Origin: Bacteroidota bacterium
Lineage (GTDB): Bacteria > Bacteroidota > Bacteroidia > AKYH767-A > 2013-40CM-41-45
Direction of reading: 5' to 3'
Length of the DNA: 64,000 bases
Assembly (NCBI GenBank): GCA_016721305.1
Contig: JADKIH010000025.1
Span: 67,149 to 131,148 of the forward strand
In this document: in pieces, positions 9,384 through 16,400 of the stretch
Layout of the letters: each line of letters opens with the position of its first letter
Numbering within the stretch: position 1 is the first letter of the stretch
Notes under the pieces: model-generated
What the model was told of the DNA's origin: nothing
Databases searched by the model: none
The model's input: the letters and a program-made list of their open reading frames with translations, nothing else
Translations under genes and position numbers: made by a program

Positions 9384-9416
9384 CAAAAATAGTTATTAGT
9401 TTTATACCATTCCAAA
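9384..9416 (-). promoter_or_regulatory. promoter of siaB-siaC
   Basis: On the minus strand TTTG (9413-9416) and TATTTTTG (9384-9391) are separated by 21 bp, slightly longer than the usual 19. Inside the spacer is GGAATGGTAT, a 10-mer that recurs at 19652 and 28208. Confidence 0.5.
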
Positions 9417-9580
9417 CTTAAAATAGGAAAAAGAAGGGCTTGCTCTGAGGCCCGTGTTAGTCTTGAGTGTGGGATTTTACCACGAGAACACGAGGGGCAC
9501 GAGGGATCACAAGAAAAAGGTGAACTTCCTATAGAGTTCTTAAAAGCAGGCATATGTTCTATTGAAAACCACATACTTCT

Positions 9581-10582
9581 GTGAATTCAGTGATTATCCT
9601 ACAGACAAATGGCCCCATTCCTCACTTATTCAGTGATGAAATTACGTGGTTTCTTATCTTTTTGAATGCTCTTCTGCTCATTGGCGGATACTTCTATTTC
9701 CGCTCATTAAAGAACCGTTTTGAGGACGAAAACAAGAAAATCGCCGGAAAATTGAGCGACCGGAGCTACAATGTGATGGTCCAGAAATGGGACCTGGAGC
9801 GCAGGAATCTCACCATTTCGCATCAAAATCAGGAAATCCTCGACTCCCTCCATTACGCCAAAAACATCCAGTCGGCCATCATGCCCCGACCGGAGATGAT
9901 CAATAAGTACTTCGACGACGGCTTTGTTTACTACCTCCCGAAGGACATTGTTAGTGGTGATTTTTACTTTCTGGAAGAGTTCAACGAACGCATTTATGTA
10001 GCCGTTGCCGATTGTACCGGACACGGTGTTGCCGGTGCGTTTATGAGTATGGTGGGCACGTCGCTTTTAAAACAGATCATCATCCAGCATAAGCTGACGG
10101 ATCCGTCAGCTATTCTGAATGAGCTTAACGAAGGCATCGTCGAAGCTCTACGACAAAAAGAAACAGATTCGCACGGAGGGATGGATATTGCGCTATGTGT
10201 GATCGACAAGAAAACAAAGCAACTTCAATTTTCAGGAGCAAATCGTCCGTTGACATTGATTCGCAACAATGATCTCCAAATGTACAAGCCCGATAAATTA
10301 CCGATCGGCGGTTTCATGCCCGACGAAGAGCGACGCTTCAGCAAGCAGACAATCGATTTTCAAAAAGGCGATCGTATTTATCTGAGCAGCGACGGTTATG
10401 CCGATCAGTTCGGAGGCATGGAAGGCAAAAAAATAATGACGAAAAAGTTCCGTGATCTTTTACAAACCATTCACGAAAGCCCCATGACGGAACAACGCAA
10501 AACACTTCACGATTACTTTCACAACTGGAAAGGGAGGTTGGAGCAGGTGGATGATGTGTTGGTGGTGGGTGTCTTGTTGTGA
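9581..10582 (+). CDS. siaA: PP2C/SpoIIE-type protein phosphatase, SiaA-like
   Basis: A membrane-anchored serine/threonine phosphatase, 333 aa, starting at GTG 9581. One membrane helix (about residues 22-42) is followed by a short coiled coil (about 50-90). The catalytic domain has the SpoIIE-type metal ligands: KDIVSGDFYF, ADCTGHGVAGAFMS, SSDGYADQFGG and VDDVLVVG. Being divergent from siaB-siaC with about 190 bp between them, it most likely dephosphorylates SiaC. Compared with P. aeruginosa SiaA it lacks the large periplasmic sensor and HAMP region; the extracytoplasmic part is only about 20 residues. The gene symbol reflects the context rather than proven orthology; SpoIIE phosphatases also act on anti-anti-sigma factors. 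Confidence 0.83.
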   Translation: MNSVIILQTNGPIPHLFSDEITWFLIFLNALLLIGGYFYFRSLKNRFEDENKKIAGKLSDRSYNVMVQKWDLERRNLTISHQNQEILDSLHYAKNIQSAIMPRPEMINKYFDDGFVYYLPKDIVSGDFYFLEEFNERIYVAVADCTGHGVAGAFMSMVGTSLLKQIIIQHKLTDPSAILNELNEGIVEALRQKETDSHGGMDIALCVIDKKTKQLQFSGANRPLTLIRNNDLQMYKPDKLPIGGFMPDEERRFSKQTIDFQKGDRIYLSSDGYADQFGGMEGKKIMTKKFRDLLQTIHESPMTEQRKTLHDYFHNWKGRLEQVDDVLVVGVLL

Positions 10583-10842
10583 TTAGCTAATGTGATGATT
10601 AGCTGATTTAACGATTAGCTGATTAGCTGATAAAAAACGATACGGAGGCTGCTTTCTTTGAAGGCAGCCTTTTCTAATTCGCTGATTTGACAATTTGCAG
10701 ATTAGCTAATGAGGACAAAAGCATACAATCTGCTTCCGAAGAAGTTATTGAACTAACTTTTTTCTTCGCCGTAGAATATACAATTGGTTTGGTTCAACGC
10801 TAATCAGCTAATTAGCTAATCATCACATCAGCTAATCGCCAC
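10581..10842. repeat. octamer arrays GATTAGCT in three blocks
   Basis: Three blocks (about 10581-10630, 10682-10715, 10798-10842) of GATTAGCT/AATCAGCT words, the same word as at 5003-5176. The blocks surround a terminator (10646-10675). This explains almost all of the 344-bp gap between the phosphatase and the lipoprotein gene; no ORF is supported there. Confidence 0.72.
10646..10675 (+). terminator. terminator of the SiaA-like gene
   Basis: AGGCTGC (10646-10652) pairs with GCAGCCT (10664-10670), with a further CTT/AAG pairing in the loop, followed by TTTT. Confidence 0.75.
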
Positions 10843-10868
10843 CTTTGAGCCCGCAAGGAATAAGGGAC

Positions 10869-10904
10869 AAAAAAAAGGGGACGCCACCACGCATCCCCTT
10901 TTAA
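10869..10904 (-). terminator. terminator of the coiled-coil lipoprotein gene
   Basis: On the minus strand AAGGGGAtGC pairs with GCgTCCCCTT and is followed by a run of eight T. It lies 23 bases after the stop at 10927. Confidence 0.75.
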
Positions 10905-10926
10905 AAAAATAATTAAAAAAACCCTA

Positions 10927-11793
10927 TTAGTCTTTAACGACTACTAAGTATTTTGATGCACTCCAGAACTTTTCAGGGTTTGTGATCTGGATACTGACTA
11001 CTTTGTCTTTTGTTTTATTCAATGTGTAAGAATCAGCCGGGTGAGATGTTACCATCTTAGCAGCTTTACTGTCGATAGGAATCGTGCTAACTTGCGCGTA
11101 ATCGATTTTTGTAAACTTACTGTTATCGATATTTGATGCAAGCATAGGAGTTTTTCCGATACCAAGCAAGCCTCCGGTACGAGTAATTACTTGTTTTGTC
11201 TGAAGATCTTTTGATTTACCCACTACATAATAAGCAGTGTGCAAAGCCGTAGTCTGATCTTCGATAGTTTTAGACTTAGCTGCCGATACCTGATTAAGGG
11301 TATCAATATTCGTCTGTAACTGAGCAACCTGAGTATTCAGATTGTTCAATTTATCATTCAGGTCAGCCAATTCTTTATCCTTCTCAGCTAGTTGTCCGTT
11401 GAGAGTTTCAATCATCTTTTTGAGCTCAGCGATTTGACCGTTGTTACCTTTAAGCTTGCGATTCAATTCTGCAATCTTTTTACGGTTAGCTTCCATCAAC
11501 TCATTGATCGCAGCGATATTCTGATTGATGCGTTCTTTAGTCGTGCTCTTCATTTCGCCCTGATTCTCAACATTCACGTTGATAGCGTCTTGTTTATGAG
11601 CGATCGAATCCAGATTCGTTTCGATTTGATTGAAGTCGGCCAGGAATTCGTTGATCGATTGATCACGCGTATTAATAATAGCGGCTAAAGAGTCGCTTGA
11701 ACGTTTTGCTGCGGCGATTTCAGCCTCGTGATTGTTGCAACCTGAACCGGCAATGGCAACGGCAGCGATAATAACAAAAATGATCTTTTTCAT
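10927..11793 (-). CDS. coiled-coil lipoprotein
   Basis: A 288-aa envelope lipoprotein. The signal peptide MKKIIFVIIAAVAIA ends in the lipobox GSGC (Cys about residue 19). Residues ~30-175 form a long heptad-repeat coiled coil (runs such as LNDKLNNLNTQVAQLQ), reminiscent of Lpp or OmpA-associated spacer lipoproteins. The C-terminal ~110 residues are a compact beta-rich domain containing AYYVVGKSKDLQ and TRTGGLLGIGKTP, a pattern seen in a widespread but uncharacterised Bacteroidota family. It is monocistronic, with its own terminator. The exact role is unknown; a periplasmic spacer or scaffold is a reasonable guess from the shape only. Confidence 0.85.
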   Translation of the reverse strand: MKKIIFVIIAAVAIAGSGCNNHEAEIAAAKRSSDSLAAIINTRDQSINEFLADFNQIETNLDSIAHKQDAINVNVENQGEMKSTTKERINQNIAAINELMEANRKKIAELNRKLKGNNGQIAELKKMIETLNGQLAEKDKELADLNDKLNNLNTQVAQLQTNIDTLNQVSAAKSKTIEDQTTALHTAYYVVGKSKDLQTKQVITRTGGLLGIGKTPMLASNIDNSKFTKIDYAQVSTIPIDSKAAKMVTSHPADSYTLNKTKDKVVSIQITNPEKFWSASKYLVVVKD

Positions 11794-12279
11794 AGATAGT
11801 TTCTTTTAGAGGCGGTGGTGAAATGGTGATTATATTAAAAGTGAATTCCCGCCCTATTTACAGAACAAAGAACGAAATCAAATTAGGATGCAATATGATG
11901 TGTTTTAAAAAGTTATCAGGCCTTCATTGTATAAAACCCCAACTATGACAAGGTAAAATCCAAAATCTGATCGTTGTCGACAAATTTATACAAGGATTTA
12001 GGAGGAAATGTTGCCAAATCTCGAGTCAAAAATGTTAAAAAGTTCGAAAAAAATAATTTCTAACGCGAAAATCTTCGACTTTGCATCTCTACAATTCGGT
12101 TTTACCGAATAAAAGATGCGATTCATCACTTTACTGATGAAAAGACGTATTTCTTCATTTTGAGGCAAGAGTTTTTTATGAAATTGCCGTGGGTCAAAAA
12201 CTGCGAATTTCGACTCAAAATGCATCATTTCGATGAGTGAGTATCCCTATTCTCAAACACAATTAGTTCAAATTTCAAT
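11794..12279. other. intergenic region, no gene seen
   Basis: 486 bp between the divergent lipoprotein and beta-lactamase-like genes. AT-rich. A 76-codon minus-strand frame at 11998-12228 has no recognisable features and biased Phe/Ile/Lys composition, and I do not accept it. The region must hold the two promoters, but no clear TTTG/TAnnTTTG pair was found. Confidence 0.5.
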
Positions 12280-12777
12280 ATGCTAAAGTCCAAAGTTCCG
12301 GCTTACTTCCTTATCATCTCCATTGTCCTAACGGCAGGCATAAGTTATTTTGCTTTCCGAAGCACATCTCAGCCCTCAACGGGTGGGCCGGCGAGTGCAC
12401 TGGTTTCGTGCCCGGGTGCAATGGAGCAAATTCGTTTAAAAGATTATGAGCTTACTCATCCATTGATTTTAACCGATGTCAGTCAGGAGAGTGCAGCTCT
12501 TGGTCAGATCAAGGAAAAGATCAGCAGTTATATTAATCAGGCCAAATCATCGCAGCAGGCCGATGAAATTTCAGTTTATTTCCGCCGAATGAATAACGGA
12601 GCCTGGTTCACCATTAACCCGAATTCATCATACAATCCGGCAAGTATGATCAAGATTGTATATCTGATTACTTACCTGAAGGAAGCTGAGACGAATCCTT
12701 CGGTAATGAACAAGAGAATCTTTTTTCAAAACACTTTTCGGCAGGTAATCAGCAAAACATCGTTGATTTTCGTTTGA
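12280..12777 (+). CDS. class A beta-lactamase-like serine hydrolase, N-terminal part (frameshifted)
   Basis: N-terminal part of a penicillin-binding-fold serine hydrolase (class A beta-lactamase superfamily). A signal/membrane segment lies at 8-27. The catalytic SxxK motif is S122-M-I-K125 within NPASMIKIVYL. After about residue 150 the frame is wrong: restoring one A in the CAAAAC run near 12733 gives RIFFQKHFSAGNQQNIVDF and then joins the downstream ORF. The enzyme is therefore one gene, 12280-13280, about 333 aa. It could be a true beta-lactamase or a peptidoglycan-related hydrolase; the sequence does not decide. It is monocistronic and followed by a strong terminator. Confidence 0.82.
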   Translation: MLKSKVPAYFLIISIVLTAGISYFAFRSTSQPSTGGPASALVSCPGAMEQIRLKDYELTHPLILTDVSQESAALGQIKEKISSYINQAKSSQQADEISVYFRRMNNGAWFTINPNSSYNPASMIKIVYLITYLKEAETNPSVMNKRIFFQNTFRQVISKTSLIFV

Positions 12778-13280
12778 AAGAAAGTTCGTATTACACGGTA
12801 AACGATCTTCTCATGGCAATGATTCAACATTCCGACAATGATGCAACATTACTGCTTAGTCAGAATATGAATCAGAATGTCTACAATCAGGTTTTCAAAG
12901 ATCTCGACATTCAACTTCCGAATCCTGTGACCGAGTATTACATTAATGCATATGACTATGGTAAGTTTTTCAGAGTACTTTATTCGTCAACTTACATTCG
13001 TCCGGAATACTCTGAATACGGTTTGAAATTACTTTCCAAAAGCACATTCAAAGAAGGTCTGATTAAAGGTATTGATCCTTCATTAACCGTTGCTCACAAA
13101 TTTGGAGAACGAATAATTGGCAATAAGAGTCAGCTTCACGAATTTGGAATCGTTTTCGTAAAAGATAATCCATACTTAATAGGTGTAATGACAAGCGGAA
13201 GTAATCTAAAACAACTTACTTCCATCGTTGGAGATATTTCGAAACTGGCTTTTGATGAGTATAAGAATTTGCCGGGGTGA
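12774..13280 (+). CDS. class A beta-lactamase-like serine hydrolase, C-terminal part
   Basis: Continuation of the gene that starts at 12280. It carries the second conserved motif S-D-N in MIQHSDNDATLLL and, near the C terminus, HKFGERI, which is the K-T/S-G-like third motif (here K-F-G). The deviation from KTG and the lack of an obvious omega-loop Glu motif argue that this may be a hydrolase of the family with another substrate rather than a resistance enzyme. The apparent ATG of this ORF is internal to the true reading frame. Confidence 0.8.
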   Translation: MKESSYYTVNDLLMAMIQHSDNDATLLLSQNMNQNVYNQVFKDLDIQLPNPVTEYYINAYDYGKFFRVLYSSTYIRPEYSEYGLKLLSKSTFKEGLIKGIDPSLTVAHKFGERIIGNKSQLHEFGIVFVKDNPYLIGVMTSGSNLKQLTSIVGDISKLAFDEYKNLPG

Positions 13281-13303
13281 GGTTGGTTGGGACTGGCGGA
13301 GTG

Positions 13304-13362
13304 AAATTGGTCGTTGGTCGTTGGTCGTTAGTAATTAGAAATTAGAAATTGGTAATTAGAGT
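13304..13362. repeat. heptamer array TTGGTCG to TTAGAAA
   Basis: Eight consecutive 7-mers (TTGGTCG x3, TTAGTAA, TTAGAAA x2, TTGGTAA, TTAGAGT) share the frame TTNGNNN. No inverted arm is visible here. Confidence 0.7.
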
Positions 13363-13390
13363 TGGGGGAATCCAATTCTATAGATAATAG

Positions 13391-13432
13391 AAAAGCCGGC
13401 TTGCAGATAGGTTTCTGCGGGCCGGCTTTTTT
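13391..13432. terminator. bidirectional terminator
   Basis: AAAGCCGGC and GCCGGCTTTT pair around an inner TGCAGA/TCTGC stem. It lies between the convergent beta-lactamase-like gene and the 1964-aa gene, and has A and T runs on both sides. Confidence 0.85.
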
Positions 13433-13459
13433 GATGGAGGTAGATTGTTACCGGTAAAT

Positions 13460-16400
13460 TTATGGTCTGATGATTTGAATTCCGGAATTATTTTCAACCA
13501 AACTATAATCGGCCGACTCAACAAAATAATCGCCGGTTAGATCTGTACTACGATAGCCAACAATGAAATCATTCAGACTATTTTCCAAAACCAGCAAATC
13601 AGTAGTATCCACAAAACCGTTTTGATCGACATCGCCGGAATACATAGAGAGCATTCCGTCTGCTTCTACATGAACATTTCCACCGAAAACTGTGGCGCTT
13701 GAAATTGAAAAGTCGATCGCAACAGAATTTGTATTGATAGAAATGGGTGTCGAGCTCCAGATAGCAACTGAATTACGATGCCTGATTACGATATAAAAAT
13801 TGCCGCCTAAAACAGTTTGCGGAAATACCGCCGTCGATTGTCCTGAAGTCGACAATAAGGTCTGAACCGAAAACAAAATCGGATGCAGTCCGGCAGATGA
13901 TGCTAATTCAACCGTGATTGTATCACACAATGTTGGAGAGCCGACAGGGTCAGCAACAGCAAGCATTAAACCTGCACCCCGATAAAATCCCTGCAAGAAG
14001 ACAGTGATTGATAAATTGACTCCGCAATTTTCATCAGTTTGTCCATCGCAATTATCGTCAATACTATTTCCGCAAATTTCAATTGCTCCCGGATTCACAT
14101 CAATATTCTGATCGTTACAATCGCTTTGATCGCTTATATAACCCGGCGGTTGACTGCAATCAGCGATCATTGTATTCGGATCTCCATAACCATCATTATC
14201 AGCGTCGGCAAACCAATTCGACAATACAAGTTGACTCACACTTACAGATCCGTTCATAGTTAGAGTACATCCGTTTGAAATACGAGTAGCAACAACGGTA
14301 TAATTTCCGACGGCGGTTTGATTACCAAATGAGATCGCCTGATTTGCTCCATTCAGTGGACTACCGGTGGGTGAACTTGATTCATACAATTGATATTCGA
14401 CTCCAATTTCAGAGTGTGTAAGACCAATCGGCACTCCATCGCCCGGAACAGTGCAATAACTTCCTCCTCCGGTAACGGTGAAAATTAATGGTGCAGGAAA
14501 CGGATTGACAGAAGCCGTACCCGTCATCATAGTTGTACAACCATTAGTCGCCGTAGCGATCACATTAAAAGTTGCAGGCCCTGTTTGATCACCAAATGAA
14601 ATCGACAATCCCGTTCCTGCTATGGAAGATCCAATAGCTGTGCTTCCATTGAAGAGTTGATAGGTGGTGCTAGTTTGAGAACCGGAAAGAATCACAGGAA
14701 TACCGCTTGCACCCGGACAATAATTTCCGCTTCCACTCAAAACAAATGCCGTTGGAGATGTTAAAGCAGAAACTGTTGCTTGTCCGATCATGCTCGCAGT
14801 ACACGACGTCGACACATCCGTTGCAACAACGGTATAATTTCCATTCGTAACCGTACTTCCGAAATTTAATGCTGAGCCTGTTCCCGAAATTGGCGAGCCT
14901 GAAAGATTCCCATTCAAAAACAACTGATATGAAATTCCGGTTGATGAACCACTTAGTCCGATCGACGTTCCTGATGATCCGCTGCAAATTGCTGCACCGC
15001 CTGTGACAGAGAATTGTTGCGGCGCAGGATTTATAGTCACGCTCGAACTACCAGTCATTGTTGCCGTACATCCCGACGATGTTTCGGTTGCAAGTACGGT
15101 ATAATTTCCCGCCGTAGTTTTTAATCCGAACGACAATGCCGCTCCGCTGCCATTTAACGGACTTCCCGTATTTACGCCGCCGAGCTTGAGTTGATATACC
15201 ACTCCGGTTTCAGAACCATCAAGTCCAATCACAACGCCACTTCCCCCGCTGCAATAGTTGCCTCCACCTGTTGTTGTGAATAATGTCGGCTTTGCGGTAA
15301 CCAAAATACCATTTGTAGATGCAACGCATCCTGTAAACCCTGTCACGAGGCAAGAGTGAGCCGAGGAATTGTTAACAGTTATACTACGCGTTGTCGATCC
15401 ATTGTCCCACAAGTAAGAAAGCGCAGGTGCTGAAGTTAAAGTAACAGAATTTCCCTGACAGAGATTTGCTGATCCTGACGATGAAATTGTCGGCGAAGGA
15501 TTTGCATATAATATCATCACATCGTCGATACGGAATTGTGGAGTTATTCCTGTCTGCAAAAATTGAATTGAGAGATTTGAAGAATTCGGAATGCCTGATG
15601 TAATCAGACGAGTTGTCCACGCTGTCGTTCCGGCACCGGTTGGCAATGCAGTAAACGCAAGCTGTGTATACGGTCCACCATTATCACTAACCAAAACTTG
15701 TAATTCCGATCCGTTGCTTGCCGTTGTACTTTTTGCAATACCAAATTGAAGTTGAAGATTGGTAAGTCCAACTGTATTGATACCTGAGATGATAAAATTC
15801 CTTCCAACAACATTTGTGATAAAAACATTTCCGCTTCCCGATGCCCAGGCATAACCGGTCGAAGCCGTTGACGTTCTCACATCAGCGCTTCCTGACATAG
15901 TCAAAGCAACATTGTCGAATCCATTCGCTGCTTCATAAGTCGATATCGCCGTATTTCCTCCCGGCGTTCCCATTGTTTCAATAAAGAGAGGAACAATGAG
16001 CGGATTTGCATTTGCCGTAACAACAACAGGTGATGAAGATGAGGAACATCCGTTCGCATCCGAAACCGTAACTGAATAAGAGCCCGGAGAAGAAACAAGA
16101 ATGAACGAAGAACTCGCTCCCGTTGACCATTGATAAGAATATCCGCTCGGAGCCGATAAAGTCAGAGAGCTTCCCGAACAGAGTGATAAAAATCCTGAAG
16201 GAAAAATATTGGCAGTCGGATTTGCATTTACAGTAATAGTTGAAGTTGCTACAGCCGAACAGCCATTTCCGTCAGTATAAGTATATGAAAGCGTATGAGT
16301 ACCAACTCCGGCCGTAGTCGGAGAAAAACTTCCTCCGCTAACTCCCGGTCCTGAATACACTCCACCGGCAGGCGAACCGCCCGTAAGCGAAAATGCGGTA

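Noticed and set aside
11998..12228. 76-codon minus-strand frame in the gap before the beta-lactamase-like gene
   Set aside because: No signal peptide, domain or ribosome binding site; AT-driven composition; in the middle of a divergent promoter region.
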